From IMG/VR virus record IMGVR_UViG_3300034121_000854, positions 1 through 31,691 of that record: a DNA stretch of 31,691 nt; one strand, written 5' to 3'. Below the pieces are notes generated by a model. The model ran no database searches. It was not told the origin of the DNA and saw only the letters and a list, made by a program, of their open reading frames with translations. This document shows, one piece after another, positions 5,973 through 10,424 of this stretch. How positions within the stretch are numbered: the stretch's first letter is position 1; each line of letters opens with the position of its first letter. Origin of the DNA: a virus. The position numbers and the translations under genes are program-made.

Positions 5973-6176
5973 TTAGAGCGAGTAGCAGGCAAACCTCTTG
6001 CCGTTCCTGCGCAGCGTCCGGCTACGCACCTTGATGCCTTCCTGCCGCATCTCCTCGATGCGAGCAGCCAGCCGCATACACCCAAAGCGGGTGAGGGCTG
6101 AGATTGCGGTCAGTCCGTGGCCGCGGCGAAGGTAACGCAATATGCGATTGGTCTGGTTCTTGGTGTTTGTGCTCAT
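5973..6176 (-). CDS. Small helix-turn-helix protein (HTH_39-like)
   Basis: The 67 residues form a compact winged-helix-like fold. NRILRYLRRGHGLTAISALT gives the first helices and turn. RFGCMRLAARIEEMRQEGIK matches the recognition region, and a basic beta end follows (SRTLRRNGKRFACY). This is the pattern of HTH_39 proteins found in many prophages, which help switch genes or modulate host functions. The ATG overlaps the previous TGA as ATGA. It has no Shine-Dalgarno, so coupling is likely. Confidence 0.75.
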   Translation of the reverse strand: MSTNTKNQTNRILRYLRRGHGLTAISALTRFGCMRLAARIEEMRQEGIKVRSRTLRRNGKRFACYSL

Positions 6177-6295
6177 GGTTTGCTTTTGGTGGTTTGGTTA
6201 AAGATGCGCCGGCAGACAGCCAGCAGTGCATCCACAGGGATGCATGGGCGTGTGCCGTGGTAGTTGCGCGCGGGGAGTTGGCTTGGGACGGTCAT
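6173..6295 (-). CDS. 40-residue microprotein, function unknown
   Basis: GGAGG lies 7 nt before ATG 6295. The start overlaps the upstream stop and the stop overlaps the downstream start, both as ATGA. The peptide is MTVPSQLPARNYHG, then TRPCIPVDALLAVCRRIF and a basic end (NQTTKSKP). The two cysteines and a central helix are all that can be described. Translation signals make it convincing despite its size. Confidence 0.65.
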   Translation of the reverse strand: MTVPSQLPARNYHGTRPCIPVDALLAVCRRIFNQTTKSKP

Positions 6296-6459
6296 GTGGT
6301 TGCCTCCGTCAGCTCGGCTTCCTCTTCGACCAAGCCTTCCAGCACCGGATCAAAGGGAATGCCAAGCCGGCCGCACGCATCCTCAGCGGCGTTCCAGATG
6401 TCAGCCTCGCGCTGCTCGTCGCAGCACCGGTCGTCCGGGTCTCCGAGTTCGCAACTCAT
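6292..6459 (-). CDS. Acidic 55-residue protein with four cysteines
   Basis: The start at 6459 is set by AAGGAGG 7 nt upstream and an ATGA overlap; an earlier in-frame ATG at 6480 lacks these. Cysteines in MSCELGDPDDRCCDEQ and EDACGRLG could bind a metal, but the spacing matches no family I know. The protein is strongly acidic (EEEAELTEATT at the end), as seen in DNA-mimic or anti-host proteins. That analogy is inference only. Confidence 0.6.
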   Translation of the reverse strand: MSCELGDPDDRCCDEQREADIWNAAEDACGRLGIPFDPVLEGLVEEEAELTEATT

Positions 6460-6647
6460 AGCCCAGCCTCCTTGGCGCATCCGTCTAGCGTGGCGTTGAC
6501 CTTGCGGCGTTCCTCCAGCTCGCGTTGAAATACCTTGAAGGCGCCTTCATCCAGCGCAGTCCACCAGCCGAGTGCCCAGACGAGGTCCAAGGTCATCTGG
6601 CTGGAGAACATGAGGGCCGACACGATGGGGTCCTTGTCGCAACTCAC
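6456..6647 (-). CDS. 63-residue early protein, function unknown
   Basis: It starts with GTG 6647, which overlaps the previous TGA as GTGA and has AAAGG about 9 nt upstream. A more upstream GTG (6665) is less likely. The hydrophobic middle (PIVSALMFSSQMTLDLVWALGWW) could be a membrane-associated helix. The second half is a charged helix (FKVFQRELEERRKVNATLDG). No family is recognised. The first residues (SCDKDP) echo those of the next gene (SCELGDP). Confidence 0.55.
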   Translation of the reverse strand: MSCDKDPIVSALMFSSQMTLDLVWALGWWTALDEGAFKVFQRELEERRKVNATLDGCAKEAGL

Positions 6648-6949
6648 TTGGCACCGCCTTTCCACTGGAAAACCGCCTTGTGCGCATCAGCCAGCGCATC
6701 GTACTTGTCTTGCGAGGTCTCGCCTAAGTGCGCCGTGTACAGGAGCTTCTTAACCAACTCCCTGGCCGCGTTGCGCTCCTTAGCCAGCCGGAGGAGCGGT
6801 GAGTTGAGGCCCGGCGCCTGCTCGGCAAGCTGCACCGCAATGTCTGCGGTCGCCTCGGCAAGCCACTTGGCATCGCCCAGGCATTCGGCGTCTCCGCACT
6901 CGCACAAAGCCTCCGGTGCGTAAGGTTGGTCGATGCGCAGGTCGATCAT
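6644..6949 (-). CDS. 101-residue early protein with CxC/C N-terminal cluster
   Basis: The start is supported by GGAGG 6 nt before ATG 6949 and an ATGA overlap. Cysteines lie at 16, 18 and 23 (LCECGDAECLGDAKW). The rest is helical (ERNAARELVKKLLYTAHLGE, DALADAHKAVFQW). The early cysteine-rich motif might hold a metal. The phage family is unknown to me and no function is assigned. Confidence 0.6.
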   Translation of the reverse strand: MIDLRIDQPYAPEALCECGDAECLGDAKWLAEATADIAVQLAEQAPGLNSPLLRLAKERNAARELVKKLLYTAHLGETSQDKYDALADAHKAVFQWKGGAK

Positions 6950-7071
6950 CGCCGTCCTCCGATCTTGTTGATGGCGTTTAGGGCAACGAAGCCGACGACG
7001 AGCAGGACAACGAGCGACACGAAGGTCGCGTCGGTGAGGTAGCTAAGAACTTCCAATGGTGTGGGTGTCAT
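6946..7071 (-). CDS. 41-residue single-pass membrane protein
   Basis: Too short to be found by usual cut-offs, it is framed by ATGA overlaps on both sides. After MTPTPLEVLSYLTDAT comes one transmembrane helix (FVSLVVLLVVGFVALNAI), then a basic end (NKIGGRR) consistent with a cytoplasmic C-terminus. There is no Shine-Dalgarno of its own. The GGAGG for the next gene sits in its last codons. It resembles small inner-membrane phage proteins such as exclusion factors, but nothing more can be said. Confidence 0.6.
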   Translation of the reverse strand: MTPTPLEVLSYLTDATFVSLVVLLVVGFVALNAINKIGGRR

Positions 7072-7307
7072 AGTTGTGGTGTGTTGGTTTGTTTTTCAGC
7101 CTGTCCACATGTGTCCACATGGAAGACATTGAAAGTGCGATCAGCAATGAAAGCATCAAGTGCCCGGACGCTGATCCGCGTGCCGCGCTGCGGGCCGACC
7201 TTGAACGCCGCCAACTCGCCGCTGGCGATGAAGCCGCGGAGCGTGGCGTTGCGAACACGCAGGGCTTGTGCGGCCTCGCTGACAGTCAGGGCCAAGTGGG
7301 CGTGCAT
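7068..7307 (-). CDS. Excisionase/HTH_17-type DNA-binding protein
   Basis: The 79 residues contain a MerR-like winged HTH at about 7-58. LTVSEAAQALRVRNATLRGF is the HTH, and GELAAFKVGPQRGTRISVRA is the wing and return. This is the pattern of HTH_17/excisionase-family proteins. It is the first gene of the leftward operon, divergent from the ribbon-helix-helix gene. It could act as an excisionase, or as the early-promoter control protein like Cox. No Shine-Dalgarno precedes ATG 7307, and degenerate operator sites (7323-7346) lie just upstream. The C-terminal codons contain two TGTCCA half-sites. Confidence 0.75.
   Translation of the reverse strand: MHAHLALTVSEAAQALRVRNATLRGFIASGELAAFKVGPQRGTRISVRALDAFIADRTFNVFHVDTCGQAEKQTNTPQL
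7102..7117. promoter_or_regulatory. Operator-like pair of TGTCCA half-sites
   Basis: TGTCCACATG is repeated exactly at 7102 and 7112, 10 bp apart, inside the 3' end of the HTH_17 gene. The pair is 31-46 nt upstream of the ATG at 7071. It matches the motif and spacing of the arrays at 1663-1688 and 7388-7403. It could control an internal promoter for the microprotein genes, though no -10 element is clear. Confidence 0.4.
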
Positions 7308-7322
7308 GCGTGGAGATTCGCA

Positions 7323-7346
7323 GACAGGTGTGGACAGCGCAAGACA
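7323..7346. promoter_or_regulatory. Degenerate operator-like triplet upstream of the leftward operon
   Basis: GACA (the complement of TGTC) lies at 7323, 7333 and 7343, exactly 10 bp apart. The central copy is extended to TGTGGACA, identical to the half-sites elsewhere. It lies 16-39 nt upstream of ATG 7307 in the divergent intergenic region, where the early leftward promoter is expected. Confidence 0.4.
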
Positions 7347-7379
7347 TATTTTTCACCACTTGTGGGGCCAAGACCCTAT

Positions 7380-7409
7380 TTGACAAATGTCCCGAAGTGT
7401 CCCTAAGTG
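7380..7409 (+). promoter_or_regulatory. Candidate promoter with overlapping operator for the RHH regulator
   Basis: A perfect -35 TTGACA (7380-7385) is followed, at 17-18 bp, by a weak -10 around 7403-7409 (CTAAGTG). Two TGTCCC half-sites (7388 and 7398, 10 bp apart) lie exactly between them. Transcription would start close to ATG 7416, giving a leaderless or nearly leaderless message, as for lambda cI from pRM. The layout suggests autorepression. Confidence 0.5.
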
Positions 7410-7415
7410 AATCGT

Positions 7416-7667
7416 ATGAAAACGAACAAACGACTGGTCGGCGCCCGGAGATCGGTGCACGCCAACCTAAGCAGCGGCAACCATGCGCGGCTCCTGCGCC
7501 ACGCCGAGGCCGCTAATCTCAGCGCGTCCAAGTACGCCGGCGTTGCCGTGGACTTCCTCTTGGACCTCGAGGAAGCATTCGGCGGCCCGCTGACTGAACA
7601 GTTCCGGCGCATGCTGATCAACTCGTCCAACAAAGCCCAGGTCGCCCTCAAGAAGTTGCTGGCGTAA
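7416..7667 (+). CDS. Ribbon-helix-helix regulator, candidate repressor (83 aa)
   Basis: The basic N-terminus (MKTNKRLVGARRS) leads into VHANLSSGNHARLLRHAEAA, a beta strand plus helix. NLSASKYAGVAVDFLLDLEE then gives the second helix with the S-x-S-x-Y turn typical of Arc/CopG-type ribbon-helix-helix proteins. The remaining C-terminal helices may mediate oligomerisation. ATG 7416 is preferred over GTG 7407, which falls in the promoter. It is the first plus-strand gene, divergent from the leftward operon, the classic place of a lysogeny or early repressor. Tandem TGTCC sites at helical spacing nearby suit such a protein. Confidence 0.65.
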   Translation: MKTNKRLVGARRSVHANLSSGNHARLLRHAEAANLSASKYAGVAVDFLLDLEEAFGGPLTEQFRRMLINSSNKAQVALKKLLA

Positions 7668-7690
7668 GTCGCTGGGGATTAGCCTTTAGA

Positions 7691-7719
7691 AACTATCTTC
7701 ACTTTGACTGAAAATAGTT
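7691..7719. repeat. AT-rich inverted repeat after the RHH gene
   Basis: AACTATCTTCA (7691-7701) pairs with TGAAAATAGTT (7709-7719) with one mismatch and a 7-nt loop. It starts 24 nt after the RHH stop and is directly followed by the TGTGGACA half-site. No T-run follows, so it is not a standard intrinsic terminator. It may be a weak terminator or part of a regulator site. Confidence 0.4.
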
Positions 7720-7720
7720 G

Positions 7721-7756
7721 TGGACAGATTGGGACATGGTTGATAGGTTGACGACA
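7721..7756. promoter_or_regulatory. Operator-like sites upstream of the plus-strand unknown genes
   Basis: TGGACA (7721-7726) and GGGACA (7731-7736) are the complement of TGTCCA/TGTCCC at 10-bp spacing. A further GACA is in register at 7753-7756. They lie 33-68 nt upstream of ATG 7789. A TTGACG (7748-7753) could be a -35 element, with TAAGAA (7773) as a poor -10 at 19-bp spacing. Confidence 0.4.
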
Positions 7757-7788
7757 GATCCGCAAGGGTCCGTAAGAAACACACCACA

Positions 7789-8121
7789 ATGAACACACAC
7801 ACCACATCACAGGTCGCGCTGCCAGCCTACGTTGACATTGCCAACGAAAGCGTTGCCCTTCGCCGCACGGCGGACGGCTACCAGACACCGGACGGACGCT
7901 ACCAGTTCATCCGCACATCGTACGCCAGCAGCGGTCGCAACGGCTGCTGGAAAGACGCATGGCACGTTCGCCGCATCGATCCGGCCAGCGCGCTCGGCTA
8001 CGTCAAAGTCTGCACCTTCGAGGACCGCCTCAAGGACTGCCGGTTTGAAGTGTTCTATGACCTCGTCGGCGACCTGCCGGACGAGCAGCAGGACATCGTT
8101 GATCAACTTGTTGCCGCCTAA
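7789..8121 (+). CDS. Unknown 110-residue protein
   Basis: No family is recognised. The protein has a beta-rich middle (ESVALRRTADGYQTPDGRYQF), a segment with aromatic and Cys residues (GRNGCWKDAWHVRRID) and an acidic helical end (LPDEQQDIVDQLVAA). The start ATG has no Shine-Dalgarno. Its 11-nt leader ACACACCACA-type sequence is shared with the start region at 7071. It is the first of three plus-strand genes ending in a lipoprotein, so it may belong to a lysogenic-conversion unit. Confidence 0.6.
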   Translation: MNTHTTSQVALPAYVDIANESVALRRTADGYQTPDGRYQFIRTSYASSGRNGCWKDAWHVRRIDPASALGYVKVCTFEDRLKDCRFEVFYDLVGDLPDEQQDIVDQLVAA

Positions 8122-8122
8122 C

Positions 8123-8350
8123 ATGACCACACGCATCATCCGCAAATCGGCAACGATCCGCGAGCTGCCGACCGGCTGGCTCGCAAAAGAGCGCGGCGCC
8201 ACCTACAAGACAGCGCATGCCGCATTGCAGGCGACTCGCCGCGAGGATCGTGCTATCACCCGAGGCATGCCGTCATCAGCGGTAGTCCGCATCATCAACT
8301 GGGAGCCAACCACAGCCGTTGGCCGCTCCGTAGTTTTGGCCCTGCAATGA
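8123..8350 (+). CDS. Unknown basic 75-residue protein
   Basis: The gene begins 1 nt after the previous stop and ends in a TGA that overlaps the lipoprotein ATG. The product is basic (MTTRIIRKSATIRELPTGWL, then ERGATYKTAHAALQATRRED). It has a hydrophobic C-terminal half (SAVVRIINWEPTTAVGRSVV). No motif identifies it. Reading-frame continuity with both neighbours is the main support. Confidence 0.55.
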   Translation: MTTRIIRKSATIRELPTGWLAKERGATYKTAHAALQATRREDRAITRGMPSSAVVRIINWEPTTAVGRSVVLALQ

Positions 8351-8718
8351 GAACGCTCACGCTCCTCGCCAGCCTACTCCTCGCAGCCTGCGCGACAACG
8401 CCGGAGCCCAAGCCCTTTGTGCCCACCGCACCAAAAGCTCGAGCAATGGCCGTCCATAGCATTCCCACCGGCATGATGGTCATGGTGAACGAAGAATGGG
8501 CGGGCATTACGCCGTGCGTCATCATGCTCCCGGCGGACAGCAACGGCGGATTCACTGGCCCGCTGACCATCATCGAAGCCGTGCCGATCACCGGCGGCCT
8601 GCAGTCCACCAAGATGTGGTGGCAGAGGCAGCGGATTCCCTCGAGGGTGGTCTTCACGCTGCCCTGGGCGCCGCCGCAGCCAGCGAAGAAGGCGGATCTT
8701 GTGGTGCCCGCGGTGTAG
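8347..8718 (+). CDS. Lipoprotein with PEGA-like domain (moron/exclusion candidate)
   Basis: The N-terminus is a lipoprotein signal peptide: MRTLTLLASLLLAAC, with lipobox LLAAC and Cys15. The mature part has a PTAPKARAM linker followed by a PEGA-like sequence, HSIPTGMMVMVNEEWAGITP (about 37-56). Aromatic and beta-rich segments then lead to a Pro-rich end. PEGA-type domains are small surface beta folds. A lipidated envelope protein at the edge of the lysogeny/integration region is typical of superinfection exclusion or conversion genes, but that role is inferred. It is the last gene of the plus-strand unit, convergent with the integrase. Confidence 0.7.
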   Translation: MRTLTLLASLLLAACATTPEPKPFVPTAPKARAMAVHSIPTGMMVMVNEEWAGITPCVIMLPADSNGGFTGPLTIIEAVPITGGLQSTKMWWQRQRIPSRVVFTLPWAPPQPAKKADLVVPAV

Positions 8719-8745
8719 GTATTGCCGGAGAATAATCCATTTTGG

Positions 8746-8788
8746 CTACAGAGAGGAATTGCGGCAGTTTCGCGGGGGCTCTCTGTAG
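8746..8788. terminator. Inverted repeat between convergent genes, possible bidirectional terminator
   Basis: CTACAGAGAG (8746-8755) pairs perfectly with CTCTCTGTAG (8779-8788). The 23-nt loop contains a small GCG/CGC stem. It lies between the lipoprotein stop and the integrase stop. The position suggests a shared terminator, but there is no strong T-run on either side, so it may instead be a protein-binding or RNA-processing site. Confidence 0.45.
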
Positions 8789-8798
8789 AATTGTGCCC

Positions 8799-9893
8799 TT
8801 AATCCGGCAGCTCAACCCGCTGGTCCATTGTTGCGTAGTGCCGCTCAGTCGTTGAGCTAGTGGTGTGCCCAAGGAACCGCGACACGGTTGAGATCCGGCC
8901 GGTGGCGTTGAGCAGGTCGCTGCCCGCCTGCTTGCGTAGGCAGTAGAGCAAGTCCTTGCGCCCAGGCAGGAACTCCCGCAGCCAGTTGTTCATGATGCGC
9001 ATGCACCAGTTATGGCGCGTGTACGTTGTCCCTCCGGGCACCATGTAGTCATCAGCCTCCAGCAGCTCCGCGGCGACCGCATCGGGGAGTACAATCTGCC
9101 GCTGCCGCCGCGATCCGGTCTTGAGCGTGAAGCCCTCGTCCGGCCGCTGCACAAGTAAGAGCTCATGCTTGTCGCCCCGCCTTTCAATCCAGCCCTTCCG
9201 GCAGGCCGCAATCTCGGTCGGCGTCATGCCGCAGCGTCGCGCCAGCAGGAACGCCCTGCGAATCCCGCCGCCGGCCAGCCTGCTCTTCTCCTCTAGGGTT
9301 GCCAGCACGTCCGCGGTGAGGGGAACGAAGGCGTCGAGGTTCGCTCGGATGCCGGTCTTGGCGGTCGCATCGCGGAACTCGGCGAGGTCCGGCAAGTCAA
9401 AGCCCTCCCAGTCATTCGCCCGGCAAAAGACTGCGCGGCCCATGGCGAGGTTGGTCTTTTGCGAGGCCGGCGCCAGCTGCGTCTTGCGCAGGAAGTCGGA
9501 GACCAGCTTGCGGTTGAGGCGGGTGAGGGGAAGCGCGCGGAGTTTCTCTCGGTCAGTTACGCCCAGGCCGTCCCGCAGGACAACCAGCAGTGCGTTGACG
9601 TTGTCCTTGCGGGAATCTACTTTGCTTGTCTGCAAGTAATGATCGCACGCCGCACCAATCGATTCGGAGGAAGTCTTCCGGGCATGATCCTTGAGCGCAG
9701 CCAGTCCCGCCGTGGCGGTCTGCTCGAGGATGGCCTTGGCCTTGGCGCGCGCCATAGCGATGTCCTCGGTGGCCAGACTGAGACGCTGCCGGGTCAGCGA
9801 GGAGGGATGCCGGAATTGCAGCTGCCAGAACGGAGACTTGCCGACCTTGTAGAGTGTTCCGGTCAGTCCGCGGTGCTTGATGGTGGTGTCCAT
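8799..9893 (-). CDS. int: Tyrosine recombinase (phage integrase)
   Basis: The 364-residue integrase catalyses site-specific recombination between phage and host attachment sites. The N-terminal arm-binding region (about 1-75) is followed by a SAM-like core-binding domain (about 76-175) and a catalytic domain (about 185-364). Catalytic residues are Arg219/220 (LLARRCGMTPTE), a likely Lys258 (TLKTG), Arg320 in YCLRK, His343 in RFLGH and the nucleophile Tyr353 in ERHYA. The usual HxxR histidine is Tyr317 here. I chose ATG 9893, which has AAGGAT 7 nt upstream; an in-frame start at 9944 lies inside the arm-site repeats. The gene runs away from the attachment site at 10055-10093. Confidence 0.93.
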   Translation of the reverse strand: MDTTIKHRGLTGTLYKVGKSPFWQLQFRHPSSLTRQRLSLATEDIAMARAKAKAILEQTATAGLAALKDHARKTSSESIGAACDHYLQTSKVDSRKDNVNALLVVLRDGLGVTDREKLRALPLTRLNRKLVSDFLRKTQLAPASQKTNLAMGRAVFCRANDWEGFDLPDLAEFRDATAKTGIRANLDAFVPLTADVLATLEEKSRLAGGGIRRAFLLARRCGMTPTEIAACRKGWIERRGDKHELLLVQRPDEGFTLKTGSRRQRQIVLPDAVAAELLEADDYMVPGGTTYTRHNWCMRIMNNWLREFLPGRKDLLYCLRKQAGSDLLNATGRISTVSRFLGHTTSSTTERHYATMDQRVELPD

Positions 9894-9919
9894 GGCCGCA
9901 TCCTTACGGCCCGCGGAAT

Positions 9920-9987
9920 GGTCTGTCAACAGCAGTCTGACCAAAGTCTGTCAGAGTCTGACCACAGTCTGTCCGATAGTCTGGCAG
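9920..9987. repeat. Cluster of AGTCTG repeats, candidate integrase arm-type sites
   Basis: AGTCTG occurs at 9934, 9945, 9955, 9966 and 9978, with a sixth GTCTG at 9921. Spacings of 10-14 bp are close to a helical turn. Two extended versions alternate: AGTCTGACC (9934, 9955) and AGTCTGTC (9945, 9966). They lie between the integrase start and the tRNA-Thr fragment, where arm-type integrase binding sites of an attP normally lie. Some copies contain TGTCC or TGACC, so binding by the TGTCC regulator to repress int is an alternative. Confidence 0.6.
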
Positions 9988-10039
9988 AAACAATCGATCT
10001 TACGGACCTTCTCGGTCGCTTACGGAACAGTGTCTACAG

Positions 10040-10045
10040 TAGAAT
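10040..10045 (+). promoter_or_regulatory. -10-like element just upstream of the tRNA-Thr fragment
   Basis: TAGAAT, one mismatch from TATAAT, ends 9 nt before the first base of the tRNA fragment, the distance expected for a tRNA promoter. A clear -35 is missing: TTACGG at 10020 is the best, with a short 14-bp spacing. TTACGGA also occurs at 10000. Confidence 0.35.
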
Positions 10046-10054
10046 CTGGGGAAC

Positions 10055-10093
10055 GCCGGCATAGCTCAGCTGGTAGAGCACCTGATTTGTAAT
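10055..10093 (+). other. attP: attP candidate: 5' half of tRNA-Thr(TGT)
   Basis: This is the 5' half of a tRNA-Thr: acceptor GCCGGCA, TA, D-stem GCTC/GAGC with loop AGCTGGTA, anticodon 5' stem CCTGA and loop TTTGTAA with anticodon TGT (10088-10090). After one more T the sequence departs from any tRNA; no 3' anticodon stem, T-arm or acceptor partner is present in the next 300 nt. With the integrase and arm-type repeats next to it, this is most simply the phage attachment core, with strand exchange in the anticodon stem-loop. Genes on both sides are phage genes, so it is an attP and not a prophage-host junction. Confidence 0.7.
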
Positions 10094-10161
10094 AAGCTGC
10101 TGTAGCCAGTATCCATGCGGGTCTTCGGGGAGTGTGGCTGACGGTGTGGCAAACATGACGA

Positions 10162-10179
10162 AGCCCGCCGTAGCGGGCT
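10162..10179 (-). terminator. Hairpin at the end of the late operon
   Basis: AGCCCGC-CGTA-GCGGGCT forms a 7-bp GC-rich stem with a 4-nt loop, about 33 nt after the last late gene (stop at 10212). On the minus strand it is followed by TCGTCATGTTT, a poor U-tract. It probably ends late transcription before it reaches the attachment site and integrase. The rest of 10094-10211 shows only two GTGTGGC copies (10132, 10144). Confidence 0.5.
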
Positions 10180-10211
10180 CCGAGTCTCCTGCACCGCGCT
10201 TGGCGGGGGAG

Positions 10212-10424
10212 CTATAGGTCGTCTAGTCCTGCCGGTGCTGGCTCTGCTGGTCGCCGCACCGGAAACTCAGACGGGTCGCGGTCAGTGACCATGGCAATGA
10301 CCTCGCGCCGCTCTTGGGCGGTCAAACGCCGGCCGTACACTTTCTCAGCGGCCCCGATCATGCCGTCCACGTTTTCAGCCGTGTCGTCCGGGTCGTCGGT
10401 AAAATCTGCAGGGAATCCACTCAT
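10212..10424 (-). CDS. Acidic 70-residue protein, last gene of the late operon
   Basis: The ATG at 10424 overlaps the stop of the giant virion protein as ATGA. The N-terminus is very acidic (DFTDDPDDTAENVDGM), followed by a helix (KVYGRRLTAQERREVIAMVT) and a Pro/Ala-rich end. No family is recognised. Its tight coupling to the giant gene suggests a chaperone or partner of it. Confidence 0.6.
   Translation of the reverse strand: MSGFPADFTDDPDDTAENVDGMIGAAEKVYGRRLTAQERREVIAMVTDRDPSEFPVRRPAEPAPAGLDDL

Noticed and set aside
9894-9944. Extended N-terminus of the integrase
   Set aside because: It would be translated through the AGTCTG repeats; ATG 9893 has an AAGGAT ribosome-binding site and a typical N-terminus.
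9920-9987. Same operator family as the TGTCC arrays
   Set aside because: The common core here is AGTCTG with variable 10-14-bp spacing, and only one copy reads TGTCC; integrase arm sites are favoured, though dual use cannot be excluded.
10055-10250. tRNA-Thr interrupted by an intron in the anticodon loop
   Set aside because: Group I introns do enter anticodon loops, but no 3' half (anticodon 3' stem, T-arm, TGCCGGC) follows within the intergenic region, so truncation at an attachment core fits better.
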